A DNA stretch of 27,767 bases from an uncultured Marinicella sp. (GTDB taxonomy: Bacteria > Pseudomonadota > Gammaproteobacteria > Xanthomonadales > Marinicellaceae). A program made the position numbers and the translations under genes. The notes beneath the pieces are model-generated. The model made no database searches. It was not told the origin of the DNA and was given only the letters and a program-made list of their open reading frames with translations. Every line of letters starts with the position of its first letter. The stretch's first letter is position 1. This document shows, in pieces, positions 1-7,811 of this stretch. The stretch lies in NCBI GenBank assembly GCA_938008005.1, contig CALLLZ010000233.1, positions 1 through 27,767 of the forward strand. Reading direction: 5' to 3'.

Positions 1-168
1 CTGACACAAAAAATCATAACTCCTGTTAATGAGCCTCTGATTTATTCAAAATTTTCTGACTTTGATAATTTCTAAAGGTCACCAATAGTAACGGCTTACC
101 TTTGGTTGGAGCAACTGAACGCTTAAAGCCAAACAGAAAAATAAGAATAGATCTGGATCCACTTAGGT
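1..168. other. Left-edge non-coding stretch with a possible 3' end of an incoming plus-strand gene
   Basis: No gene can be called with confidence here. Plus-strand frame 1 is open from the first base to a TAA at 73-75 (24 codons), so it may be the C-terminal end of a gene entering from the left and converging on the lipoprotein gene that ends at 169. This is weak because 24 open codons can occur by chance. A stem AAAGGT (74-79) / ACCTTT (98-103) sits just after that stop, but no T-run follows it. I see no tRNA, repeat or clear intrinsic terminator. Confidence 0.25.
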
Positions 169-1899
169 TCAGTCAGCCCATTGCAAATACTTCATACCCT
201 GTTCAAAAACCACATCAACAGGAATACCAGCATCATTGATGCGTTTCAAGGAACGTGCTAACTGATCATTAATATGGCCCTTTTTAGCAAACCATTGTTT
301 AACGCCAGCATAATCACCTGTACCTTGATGAGTCAATATTTTTTCTGACAACGATGTCACGGCTGCTGACATTTTCATCGCATCAACCGAATAATGACCT
401 GTTTTCTCATCAAAACTAAAAGCACCAGTTTCTGCGAAATAGTTGAAACGCAATAAGTTTGCCACACCATGGGCTGAACTTGAACCAAACCTCACTGATC
501 GAAAGATACCAGCCATAAACGTGGTGTAATAATCCATCATTTCACCTTCTTCCAATTCGCCAAGTTTATATAACTTCTCAACCATATATAAACCTAAAAT
601 ATCAGCTTTTCCTTCTTCAATAGGTGAGGCAAACTCTTTCAATGCTGTTCTGACCATGCCTTTATCGTTAATGGTATTTTTAACACCTAGGCCATGCGCC
701 ACTTCGTGAAACATAGTATTGGCAAAGAATGCATTGAAAGTCACATACTTGCGTTGTGTCGGAGCCACCAATTCATTGGCAATGGGTACCAAGATTTTTT
801 CGAACTTAGCCTGCATTACATTTTTCAATTGTAAACGGCGAGTACCCTTTTCTAACTGCACACTTTCATCATTAGGCAAATTGATGGCGATGGTTTTACT
901 GCCTGCATTTGAATGACCCGCATAATAAATCGCATCATATGCGTTCAGATCAGAATCTGTACCTGGTATCTCTGTTTTGAACACATCACCAACCGGAAGT
1001 TCTGCTTGAAGCTGGGGAAGAAATGCGGCGAATTTAGCCAGCTTTTCACTCCATGCCAGATCTTTTATCAAAACATAAGCTTCATAAGCTGCTTTATAAC
1101 CAAACAATTGGTCTTCATATGTTTCGATAGGCCCTATCACCAGCTCAATTTTATTACTCTTCATATCCATCCAAGCCAAGTCTGATGCTTTAAATTCATC
1201 ATTAAGTAAAGCTTTGGCACGCAATGTTAAATACTTTTTAAACCCTTCATCTTCTGCCAAGCTTGCGGCTTGATTTAACAAAGCCGAAGCTTGTTTTAAT
1301 TGTGTAGCGTAAATATGATGAAACGGACTGAACGTTAACTCGCCCTTTGCATCACGAAAAACCTGAGTGTATAAACCTTTCATTGCTTCTTTAGCGTTAG
1401 CTTCAAAATCTATTTTATTCAAATCTTTAGGGTAATAATTTGCACCAAGAAACTTAGGTCCATAGCCATCAATAAAAGTTTTATCCCCATCTAAACGATC
1501 CCAAGGGCCGTAATTGATATCTGCAAATTTTCGTAACTGCTGATTCTTAATTCCGTCCAAGAAAGTTTTTTTAGGGCCATAACTTTGTAACCAAAATAAC
1601 TCATCCATAATCTTTGCTGCATCAATCAACAATGGCAACATGCTCCTTTGATTCATGGATAAATGAGATACATCTGTGGTTAATCTAAAGGTTGCATATT
1701 TGTTAAGTAAATTTTCGTGACTTTTTTTAATGGGATCTTTTAATGGATCTTTTTGGTAGGCCACATACTTTCGATCATCCATATCCTTTGTTTCTTGTTT
1801 TACTTTATTAACTTGTTGGTTATCTATATTTTGCTCTTCGCAAGCAAAAAGTGTTACAGTCATCAACGTCAATAAAATTAATTTAAAGAAGCTATTCAT
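169..1899 (-). CDS. M49-like (dipeptidyl-peptidase III-type) zinc peptidase lipoprotein
   Basis: This is a 576-residue exported lipoprotein. A hydrophobic signal ends in the lipobox LFAC, with Cys20 as the lipidation site. The zinc-peptidase motif HEVAH lies at residues 398-402 (MFHEVAHGLG), followed about 26 residues later by EEGKAD (428-433), which supplies the likely third zinc ligand (Glu). This pair matches the M49 family: classic DPP III has HEXXGH plus EECRAE, while the 5-residue HEXXH plus EE(A/G)KAD form is found in the C-terminal domain of plant Nudix hydrolase 3-like proteins and bacterial relatives. Substrate is unknown. The start overlaps the stop of the upstream glycosyltransferase by 4 bp (ATGA) and has a GGAG site 8 bases upstream, so it is the last gene of the GT2-DUF2304-GT4 operon. 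The family call is from motifs; the link to glycan export is inference. Confidence 0.8.
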   Translation of the reverse strand: MNSFFKLILLTLMTVTLFACEEQNIDNQQVNKVKQETKDMDDRKYVAYQKDPLKDPIKKSHENLLNKYATFRLTTDVSHLSMNQRSMLPLLIDAAKIMDELFWLQSYGPKKTFLDGIKNQQLRKFADINYGPWDRLDGDKTFIDGYGPKFLGANYYPKDLNKIDFEANAKEAMKGLYTQVFRDAKGELTFSPFHHIYATQLKQASALLNQAASLAEDEGFKKYLTLRAKALLNDEFKASDLAWMDMKSNKIELVIGPIETYEDQLFGYKAAYEAYVLIKDLAWSEKLAKFAAFLPQLQAELPVGDVFKTEIPGTDSDLNAYDAIYYAGHSNAGSKTIAINLPNDESVQLEKGTRRLQLKNVMQAKFEKILVPIANELVAPTQRKYVTFNAFFANTMFHEVAHGLGVKNTINDKGMVRTALKEFASPIEEGKADILGLYMVEKLYKLGELEEGEMMDYYTTFMAGIFRSVRFGSSSAHGVANLLRFNYFAETGAFSFDEKTGHYSVDAMKMSAAVTSLSEKILTHQGTGDYAGVKQWFAKKGHINDQLARSLKRINDAGIPVDVVFEQGMKYLQWAD

Positions 1900-3065
1900 G
1901 GTTCATCTCCAGTTTGAATTGTTTGGTAGTGTTGTTCTATAAATTCTGCAATGTGTTTAATCTGATAATTAAATTGTTTGGGCTTTGACATAATTTTCGC
2001 AAAATTCTCTCGTATAAAACTTACCTTCGCAACAAAGTCGCCTTGGTCATTACTTTTATAAACAAAACCCTTATTGTAATTAGCCGCTAACCATTGCATA
2101 CCAGAACCTGCCGTATCAGGCACCAAAATGATTCTATCGTGATACATGGCTTCTATCAACACCACGCCAAAAGACTCAGCACGGTCATCGGAAGCCATAC
2201 AAAAAATTTCACAACTTGCCAATAGAGCATGAGCCTGCGACCATTCAACTGCCCCTAAAAGTTCAACACTTTCAGCCAATCCCAATTCTATAATTTGATC
2301 GTTTAGCTCTTGATACAGCCCGCCCTCTCCAACCACCAATAATTGAGTATCTAAAAGCGCAGACATGGCATCAATTAAAAATTTTTGGTTCTTATAAAAT
2401 GTCAAGCGACCTATATGCAACAACCGCAATTGATTGGCTTGCCATTTTTGTTCAGTTTCCTGAAAAACTAATGATGAAGCACTTAACTCTAATTGATCTA
2501 TTTCTGCGCTGGCCATCCCCAATGGTATCACCTTGGCTTTACTGGCATATTTACTCAATTGCTTGGAGTGGTTGGCATAGGTTTGAGTCGAAACCAACAA
2601 ACTACTTGCACGTTTAATCAACAGTGACTCCAATGGTTTAATGAACCAATAAATAAGCTTCATCATTACAGAGCTGCGGGTGGTAACCATATCAGAATGC
2701 CAACTGATAACCCAAGGAATACTGAACGTAGATTTGTGTAATAACAACTTAAATAAACTTGGGTTTGGCCAATGTAAATGAATCAAGTCAGGTGATTGTT
2801 CTTTGATGATATCTTTTAGCTGGCGCCCAAAACCAAGCATGATTGGGGTAAATAACAACGGCTTCAATGATTTTTGCCTGATCAGTTGAACACCCTTCAC
2901 CACTGTCTTTGTCGTTTTTGAAGTTAAATTTTGCCACTGATGATTGTGTACCCAAACAGTAACTTGATGGCCTTTTTTTGCTTGCTCTTCGGACAAATCA
3001 CGTAAATAATTTTCCATACCACCATGATAAGGTGGATAGAACTTACCGATGTGGAGGATTTTCAT
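1896..3065 (-). CDS. GT4-family glycosyltransferase (GT-B fold)
   Basis: A 389-residue glycosyltransferase that probably transfers a sugar from an NDP-sugar during surface polysaccharide or LPS synthesis at the inner face of the cytoplasmic membrane. The N-terminus GKFYPPYHGGMENYL is the glycine-rich acceptor-side loop typical of GT4 enzymes. The C-terminal half carries HIGRLTFYKNQKFLIDA and the EX7E motif ESFGVVLIE, the nucleotide-sugar binding signature. There is no signal peptide. Donor and acceptor cannot be told from sequence. It starts 17 bp after the DUF2304 gene and overlaps the next gene by 4 bp. No good Shine-Dalgarno site is visible before its ATG, so translation may depend on the upstream cistron. 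Confidence 0.88.
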   Translation of the reverse strand: MKILHIGKFYPPYHGGMENYLRDLSEEQAKKGHQVTVWVHNHQWQNLTSKTTKTVVKGVQLIRQKSLKPLLFTPIMLGFGRQLKDIIKEQSPDLIHLHWPNPSLFKLLLHKSTFSIPWVISWHSDMVTTRSSVMMKLIYWFIKPLESLLIKRASSLLVSTQTYANHSKQLSKYASKAKVIPLGMASAEIDQLELSASSLVFQETEQKWQANQLRLLHIGRLTFYKNQKFLIDAMSALLDTQLLVVGEGGLYQELNDQIIELGLAESVELLGAVEWSQAHALLASCEIFCMASDDRAESFGVVLIEAMYHDRIILVPDTAGSGMQWLAANYNKGFVYKSNDQGDFVAKVSFIRENFAKIMSKPKQFNYQIKHIAEFIEQHYQTIQTGDEP

Positions 3066-3082
3066 AGGCAGTAAAAAATTAC

Positions 3083-3424
3083 CTATGGCTCTAGTCTATT
3101 TTTTTGGCTTTCTTCTAGAATCGCCATTTTTTGAGTCAGTCTCCTGATTTTACGTTCTTTCTGAGTTAAAGCCATATCCATGGTGAGCATTCTAACCAAA
3201 ATTAAACTAACAGATAAAACCAATAATAAAGTCGGGGGATAAGTGATACCCACTTGAGCAGCTGCCCAATCTATAATTTGAGGAAATATGGAAAGTACAA
3301 TTGCACACACTGCAACCAATAACCACCAAGTAGCATAAGGGCCATGCATTTTACCTCTGCGCACCAAGTATAAAATACTGATCGACAACAGTGCGCCGAT
3401 AATAAGAATTGTGATGTTTGTCAT
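3083..3424 (-). CDS. DUF2304 family small membrane protein
   Basis: A 113-residue integral membrane protein with three hydrophobic segments (about residues 3-21, 32-50 and 64-80) followed by a charged, probably coiled-coil tail (LTQKERKIRRLTQKMAILEE). Length, segment pattern and position match DUF2304, a family commonly encoded directly beside GT2 dolichyl/polyprenyl-phosphate sugar transferases. Its biochemical role is not established; a membrane partner of the GT2 enzyme is a reasonable inference. Its ATG overlaps the GT2 stop codon by 4 bp (ATGA), so the two proteins are probably made in step. Confidence 0.8.
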   Translation of the reverse strand: MTNITILIIGALLSISILYLVRRGKMHGPYATWWLLVAVCAIVLSIFPQIIDWAAAQVGITYPPTLLLVLSVSLILVRMLTMDMALTQKERKIRRLTQKMAILEESQKNRLEP

Positions 3425-4101
3425 TTAGCTGTCCGCTTTCCGATATTGGCAATACATAAAGTGGTGGTTTGTACCATATATTTCAATACCACCAACCAAG
3501 AACTGAATACACGAGACTTTCCATCACTGCGATCGTGCATTTTAACAGGAACTTCTTTGATAGTTAATCCTGCGCCTAAAAGTAATAACAACACACCCAC
3601 ATCTTGATAATCCAGCATGCTGGCCTGTCGAGAAGACAATACTTTAATGGCTCTTTTATCGTACAACCTAAAACCCGAAGTTAAATCTTCTATTTTAATG
3701 TGGGTAAGCAATTTGAAAAAATTCCAAGCCAATTTTTTTAAGCGGCTAAGTCTAGATGGGAAAGTTCCTATCACAACATCAGCCTGGCTGTTTACGTACA
3801 AATCCATCAATTTTTCAACTTCACGAGGTAAATGTTGTCCATCGGCATCCATGGTAATAACCAAATCATAATTCATTCTTTGGGCATACCTTATACCCGT
3901 TTGAGTAGCGCCCCAAGCACCCAATTGCAAAGGTAATGTCAAACACTGAAGACCCAAACCGGTTACCACCTCGGCGGTACCATCAAAGCTGGCGTCATTC
4001 ACCACAACAATATCATAGCTGACGGCATCAATCAGCAGGGGTAACAATTTTGTGAGATTTTCTGCCTCGTTGAAAGCAGGAATCACAATAAGTGTCTTCA
4101 T
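3421..4101 (-). CDS. GT2-family glycosyltransferase (DPM1-like)
   Basis: A 226-residue GT-A glycosyltransferase. It opens with LIVIPAFNEAENL and carries VVNDASFDGT and the metal-binding region MDADGQH, all typical of dolichol/polyprenol-phosphate mannose synthase-like GT2 enzymes. It probably loads a sugar onto polyprenyl phosphate or a lipid acceptor at the cytoplasmic face. It lacks the C-terminal membrane segments seen in some relatives, which fits a membrane partner role for the adjacent DUF2304 protein. I start it at ATG 4101; an in-frame TTG two codons upstream (4107) would also fit. Neither has a strong ribosome site, and the proposed promoter leaves only a very short leader. It is the first gene of a four-gene minus-strand operon. 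Confidence 0.85.
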   Translation of the reverse strand: MKTLIVIPAFNEAENLTKLLPLLIDAVSYDIVVVNDASFDGTAEVVTGLGLQCLTLPLQLGAWGATQTGIRYAQRMNYDLVITMDADGQHLPREVEKLMDLYVNSQADVVIGTFPSRLSRLKKLAWNFFKLLTHIKIEDLTSGFRLYDKRAIKVLSSRQASMLDYQDVGVLLLLLGAGLTIKEVPVKMHDRSDGKSRVFSSWLVVLKYMVQTTTLCIANIGKRTAK

Positions 4102-4115
4102 AACCAATATAATGA

Positions 4116-4144
4116 ATTAAAATAGATCACACGTTATATATCAA
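4116..4144 (-). promoter_or_regulatory. Probable sigma-70 promoter of the GT2 operon
   Basis: On the minus strand TTGATA (4139-4144) and TTTAAT (4116-4121) are separated by exactly 17 bp. Transcription would start near 4109, about 8 bases before the ATG, giving a very short leader. Confidence 0.45.
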
Positions 4145-4146
4145 GT

Positions 4147-4171
4147 ACACCTGCATGTGGTGTTTTTTTTT
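4147..4171 (+). terminator. Intrinsic terminator-like hairpin in a divergent intergenic region
   Basis: ACACC (4147-4151) pairs with GGTGT (4159-4163) around a 7-base loop and is followed by nine T. It looks like a plus-strand terminator, yet no plus-strand gene precedes it: the flanking genes diverge. It could end a small RNA, act as a leader attenuator of the GT4 gene at 4215, or be an operator, since CACC...GGTG is a dyad. The stem is short. Confidence 0.4.
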
Positions 4172-4214
4172 AACTTTTTACACCCTATTCTATGACTAAA
4201 CGGTGACCGATTCT

Positions 4215-5291
4215 ATGACCAGCTCTATTCAAGTTATTCATGATCTATTCCAGATTAAAGGCGGAGGTGAGCGTTTAATACAAACTTTGTGTCAAGGCAC
4301 AGGTGCAGATTTGCTTACTGCACACATTGGCCAAGACACCTTTGATTTATGCCAACTAACTGGCCAAGTTCAAAATTTAAATGCACTGAGCAGCATACAT
4401 GGCATCAAAACTTGGAGCCTGGCGCGGGCTTTCAAAAAACACCAACCCCGGCATAACAATTATCAACAAATCATTTACAGTGGCGTAGCCAGCCCTTTAG
4501 CTGTGTATAAATACCCCGCAGCAACAAACATATTCTATTGCCATACACCGCCTCGATTCTTGTACGATAAACGCCAACATTTTGCCGATGAACTCAATGT
4601 ATTCAAGCGTCAGGTATTCAAAATATTGCTGCAATGGTTTAAACCCAAATATGAAACAGCAGTTGCAAAAATGGATGTAGTGCTAACCAACTCTAATTAT
4701 GTGAAACAACGCATTGAAAACTCGCTGGGTATCCAAGCCAAAGTGATATATCCCCCCTGTGACACCCAACATTTTAAATGGATGAGTGCTGGTGATTACT
4801 TTTTATCTATGGCCAGGCATGATGAACTTAAAAGAATCGATTCAATCATACAAGCTTTCAAGAAAATGCCAGATAAAAAACTCATTGTTGCATCAGGCGG
4901 ACATATGACCCCTCAATTAGTTAAGCTAGCAGCAGATAGTCCAAATATCACATTCACTGGCTGGCTGGACGAACTACAATTGCTTAACTTACTGGGAAAT
5001 TGTTTAGCCACTGTATATCTGCCTATTGACGAAGACTTTGGCATGTCTCCAGTTGAATCAATGTCAGCAGGTAAACCAGTCATCTGTTCTGATCATGGTG
5101 GCTTACTGGAGTCAGTTATAGATAAGGAGACTGGCTTTTTTATTAACAATGATGATTTAATCAATGATCTCATTGATAAAGTTTCAAACTTAAGTCCTGA
5201 ACAAGCCAAAGCCATGCGCCCAGCTTGTGAGTCAAGGGCTCAAGCATTTGACACAAACGTTTTCATGAGAAAATTTAACAAATACCTATAA
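4215..5291 (+). CDS. GT4-family glycosyltransferase
   Basis: A 358-residue GT-B glycosyltransferase. The N-terminus has the acceptor loop QIKGGGERLI, the middle has LSMARHDELKRIDSIIQAF, and the C-terminal domain has the EX7E signature EDFGMSPVE followed by SAGKPVICSDHGGL. It probably adds a sugar to a lipid-linked surface glycan in the cytoplasm; donor and acceptor are unknown. A GTG at 4203 is in frame, but the ATG at 4215 is preferred because CGGTGA (4201-4206) then serves as ribosome binding site 8 bases upstream. It diverges from the GT2-GT4 operon and probably belongs to the same glycan pathway, which is inference from proximity. Confidence 0.87.
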   Translation: MTSSIQVIHDLFQIKGGGERLIQTLCQGTGADLLTAHIGQDTFDLCQLTGQVQNLNALSSIHGIKTWSLARAFKKHQPRHNNYQQIIYSGVASPLAVYKYPAATNIFYCHTPPRFLYDKRQHFADELNVFKRQVFKILLQWFKPKYETAVAKMDVVLTNSNYVKQRIENSLGIQAKVIYPPCDTQHFKWMSAGDYFLSMARHDELKRIDSIIQAFKKMPDKKLIVASGGHMTPQLVKLAADSPNITFTGWLDELQLLNLLGNCLATVYLPIDEDFGMSPVESMSAGKPVICSDHGGLLESVIDKETGFFINNDDLINDLIDKVSNLSPEQAKAMRPACESRAQAFDTNVFMRKFNKYL

Positions 5292-5358
5292 AAGTTGCGA
5301 CCCTTTTGTTAAGAATTAAGTCTTATTAGGTATATTATTTAAAAACCTAAATGAGATT

Positions 5359-5910
5359 TTGAGCTATTTTAACCAAAACATAGATGAGATAACAAAAAAA
5401 CTGGTACTCAAGGGCCAGCAGCAAGCTTGCCGTCAGGTTTACGATGCTTTCTCAACGCCAGTTTATAATTTAGCCTATAGAATGCTTCAAGACATTGATG
5501 ATGCTCAAGACGTGATGCAAAATAGCTTCATTACCGCATTCCAGAAGATCACACAATGGTCTGGTCATTCAGCTTTTGGTTTTTGGTTACGTCAAATTGT
5601 GGTCAATCAATGCTTAGATCAAATCAAGAAAAATCATCAACAATTAACTATCGAATCACAACAACATGTCGATTTAAGTCAGAAAATTCAGTATGACTAT
5701 CAACACGACTTGAACTTTATGTTGGCCAAATTACCACCCTTATCACGTTCGGTGCTCTGGCTTTATGAAGTAGAAGGCATGACTCACTTAGAAATTGCGG
5801 ACCTTTACCAAATGTCTACAAGTTTTTCCAAGTCACAATTAGCAAGGAGCAAACAACTGCTGGCTAAATGGCTCCAAAACCAGGAGAAAAACCATGAACA
5901 AAGTTTATAA
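5359..5910 (+). CDS. ECF-type RNA polymerase sigma factor
   Basis: A 183-residue sigma-70 family ECF factor. Region 2 is at about residues 25-92 (YRMLQDIDDAQDVMQNSFITAFQKITQW ... FGFWLRQIVVNQCLDQIKK). Region 4 is at about 120-172, with a helix-turn-helix around THLEIADLYQMS. The turn after the second helix reads TSFSKSQLARSKQLL where most ECF factors have (G)TVKSR..RA. No in-frame ATG exists before residue 42, so translation must start at a non-ATG codon: TTG at 5359 is chosen. The TTG overlaps the stop of a three-codon ORF (ATG AGA TTT TGA, 5351-5362). A TATATT (5331-5336) upstream could be a -10, but the -35 is unclear. The next gene overlaps it by 17 bp. Confidence 0.87.
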   Translation: MSYFNQNIDEITKKLVLKGQQQACRQVYDAFSTPVYNLAYRMLQDIDDAQDVMQNSFITAFQKITQWSGHSAFGFWLRQIVVNQCLDQIKKNHQQLTIESQQHVDLSQKIQYDYQHDLNFMLAKLPPLSRSVLWLYEVEGMTHLEIADLYQMSTSFSKSQLARSKQLLAKWLQNQEKNHEQSL

Positions 5911-6388
5911 ACCTTCCGTCAGTGAACACCTAAAACAGCACCCTCAAATGCTTCCGCCCAAAGATGGCTTTGATAGCATAATGGATCAGGTTCACCAACA
6001 CAAAAGACAACGCAGTTTCAGAATACCTGCAATAGCAGCAGCTGTTTTGGCAGCCATCATGCTGTGGCAGCTACCTCATTTAAGAAAAACAACTGACAAT
6101 CAATATAACTACATTCAGTCAAGACAATTGGATTTGTTGACTGAAAAAGTCGCTATGATCGAATATGTGGTCCGCAAGGAAGTGATCAATCACTCAGCAC
6201 CAGGCTCACAGATCATAGAACAAATGATTTCCATGGAAAACTGGCTGGATCAATTGGATATTAATATCGCGCAAACCGATGAACCCAACCAAAAACTCGA
6301 GTTATTGCATGCCAAACTCGAAATCCTCGACGATCTTGTGGCTTTGCACAAAAGGTATAAGCCACAAGACCAAAAACAAGTCATTTAA
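5894..6388 (+). CDS. Single-pass membrane protein, putative anti-sigma factor
   Basis: A 164-residue protein with a charged N-terminal cytoplasmic segment (about 1-43), one transmembrane helix (about 44-60, IPAIAAAVLAAIMLWQL) and an extracytoplasmic, probably helical C-terminal part (QSRQLDLLTEKVAMIEYVV; LEILDDLVALHKRY). It overlaps the ECF sigma gene by 17 bp and has a strong AGGAG ribosome site inside that gene. Topology and placement suggest it holds the sigma factor at the membrane. However, no zinc-binding anti-sigma HxxxCxxC motif is present and I cannot assign a known anti-sigma family. Function is inferred from context only. Confidence 0.7.
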   Translation: MNKVYKPSVSEHLKQHPQMLPPKDGFDSIMDQVHQHKRQRSFRIPAIAAAVLAAIMLWQLPHLRKTTDNQYNYIQSRQLDLLTEKVAMIEYVVRKEVINHSAPGSQIIEQMISMENWLDQLDINIAQTDEPNQKLELLHAKLEILDDLVALHKRYKPQDQKQVI

Positions 6389-6408
6389 ATATTTACACAG
6401 GTGAAATA

Positions 6409-7713
6409 ATGCAAAATAAAACAAAGTTAAATACGCTCTTCTTTGCTGGCCTAATGGGCTTAACTAACATCACATGGGCCATTCAAAATACCGAAAACAA
6501 CAGCGTTAATGTAAATGTAGCTGACGGTGAAGGGAAAGTCTTCATTGTTAATGGTGTTAATGGTAACAATAAGACCATAGAAGAATCATTTACAGTCAAT
6601 GCTGATACTGATGTTGATGCCTTGGTCCAAGAAATATTAACCAAACATGGTGTTGACCAAGGAACAAGCAGCAAAACCCATAAAATAACTCAAATGATGA
6701 ATCATCACGGTAAAAACATGGTTTGGGTACAAAAAAATGATAACGTAGACATCAACTTAGAGAATGGTCAAGCAACCGTGGTCATTAGTAAAGACAACAA
6801 TGGAGAAATTGAAACCATTGAACAAACCATTGAAATTGATTCAGATACTGATATCAATACCTTGATAGATGATTTGATGGTTGAACATGGTATTGAAATT
6901 GACAATACTGGGGTTCATCGAAAAATAATTAAACTGGATAAACACTTCACCCAAATTGACAGCGACAAGCCTAGAATGGGATTTATGGCCAATGTACAAG
7001 ACGATGGCTGGAAAATAATTTCAATTGTACCAGCCAGCGGCGCTGCTGAAGGCGGGCTACAAAAAGGCGATTTGGTGATAAGTATCGATGGCCAAAGCAC
7101 TGCAAAGGACGGTTTAGGTTTAACCGAATTTATTGGCATGGATAAGAAAATTGGTGACATCAGCAAAGTATTGGTATTGCGTGATAACCAACAAATCCAT
7201 TTAGATGTAGAGGCAAAAGTCATTGATTCACCTGACATCATCATGGAAATGAATGGTGGAAACAAATGGTTTACGTCTTCTGGTAATGACTTCAAATTCA
7301 ATACCGGCGACTTAGATGGAATGTTTGAAGGTTTGCATGTTGATGTCGAACATTTAGATAAAATGATAACAGGTTTGGGGGATAAAGAAATTCGCGTTGT
7401 TACTACCAGCGATGCCGATGCCTATTTCTTCTCTGGAAGCAAAATGAACCAATGGCTTGGGAATAAACACCATTTTTCAACAGTAACTGAATCATTAGGT
7501 AAATACTTTGGCACCACGAAAGGTGTTTTGGTTTTGGAAGTTGAGCATAATAACAAACTAGGACTCAAAGATGGTGATGTGATTCAAGCCATTAATGGTG
7601 AAGATGTTCAAACACCCAAAGATGTGATTAAAATTATGTCAGGCTTTAAATCTGATGAATCTTTTGAAATAGAAATCATCCGCGAAAAAGAAACCATTTA
7701 TTTAGAGTCTTAA
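6409..7713 (+). CDS. Secreted protein with two PDZ domains and an N-terminal tandem repeat
   Basis: A 434-residue exported protein with a signal peptide ending near ITWA (residue 24). Residues about 34-98 and 110-177 are two copies of the same module, each ending in a TIE...DTD(V/I)(D/N)(A/T)L...(K/E)HG(V/I) block. A PDZ domain follows at about 187-268 (GFMANVQDDGWKIISIVPASGAA...GDLVISIDGQS). A second PDZ lies at about 365-430 (GVLVLEVEHNNKLGLKDGDVIQAINGEDVQTPKDVIKIM). There is no protease domain, so it is not a DegP/RseP-type protease by itself; ligand binding in the periplasm is likely. It lies 20 bp after the membrane protein, with a GGTGA site before the ATG, and is the third gene of the sigma-factor cluster. 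A role as envelope sensor or effector of that sigma system is inference. Confidence 0.8.
   Translation: MQNKTKLNTLFFAGLMGLTNITWAIQNTENNSVNVNVADGEGKVFIVNGVNGNNKTIEESFTVNADTDVDALVQEILTKHGVDQGTSSKTHKITQMMNHHGKNMVWVQKNDNVDINLENGQATVVISKDNNGEIETIEQTIEIDSDTDINTLIDDLMVEHGIEIDNTGVHRKIIKLDKHFTQIDSDKPRMGFMANVQDDGWKIISIVPASGAAEGGLQKGDLVISIDGQSTAKDGLGLTEFIGMDKKIGDISKVLVLRDNQQIHLDVEAKVIDSPDIIMEMNGGNKWFTSSGNDFKFNTGDLDGMFEGLHVDVEHLDKMITGLGDKEIRVVTTSDADAYFFSGSKMNQWLGNKHHFSTVTESLGKYFGTTKGVLVLEVEHNNKLGLKDGDVIQAINGEDVQTPKDVIKIMSGFKSDESFEIEIIREKETIYLES
6508..6939 (+). repeat. Intragenic tandem repeat coding two copies of a ~65-residue module
   Basis: Residues about 34-98 and 110-177 of the PDZ protein align along their length. 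The best-kept part is TIEESFTVNADTDVDALV against TIEQTIEIDSDTDINTLI, followed by TKHGVD against VEHGIE. This indicates an old internal duplication; the DNA copies are clearly diverged. Confidence 0.65.
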
Positions 7714-7770
7714 TGTTGTCAACAAGGAAAGCCCTGTGGGGCGTCCAGAAAATTTTGAATACATCAAGGG

Positions 7771-7799
7771 TTTCCTTACGTTCTCTCTTTTGATAGAAT
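7771..7799 (+). promoter_or_regulatory. Possible promoter of tRNA-Val
   Basis: TAGAAT (7794-7799) is a good -10 and is followed by a GC-rich stretch (ACGCGCTCC), as is common at stable-RNA promoters. The -35 at 17 bp spacing (TTTCCT, 7771-7776) is poor. If correct, the transcript starts near 7806 and includes the inverted repeat that precedes the tRNA. Confidence 0.35.
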
Positions 7800-7811
7800 A
7801 CGCGCTCCTCA

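Noticed and set aside
1..17. Start of a minus-strand gene (ATG at 17-15 after AGGAG)
   Set aside because: Only 2 bases separate the AGGAG from the ATG, and the frame leaves the window after five codons.
74..106. Interleaved AAAGGT/ACCTTT and ACCAA/TTGGT as an RNA pseudoknot
   Set aside because: The two 3' arms share bases, so both stems cannot form fully, and no known RNA family fits.
913..1185. 90-codon plus-strand open frame opposite the lipoprotein gene
   Set aside because: It lies entirely within a motif-supported gene on the other strand, has no family pattern and is a shadow frame. The same holds for the open frames at 719-916, 6915-7301, 8566-8952, 10183-10458 and 17155-17451.
7731..7742. 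GCCC-TGTG-GGGC as a terminator of the PDZ gene
   Set aside because: Only a 4-bp stem with no T-run; too weak to list.
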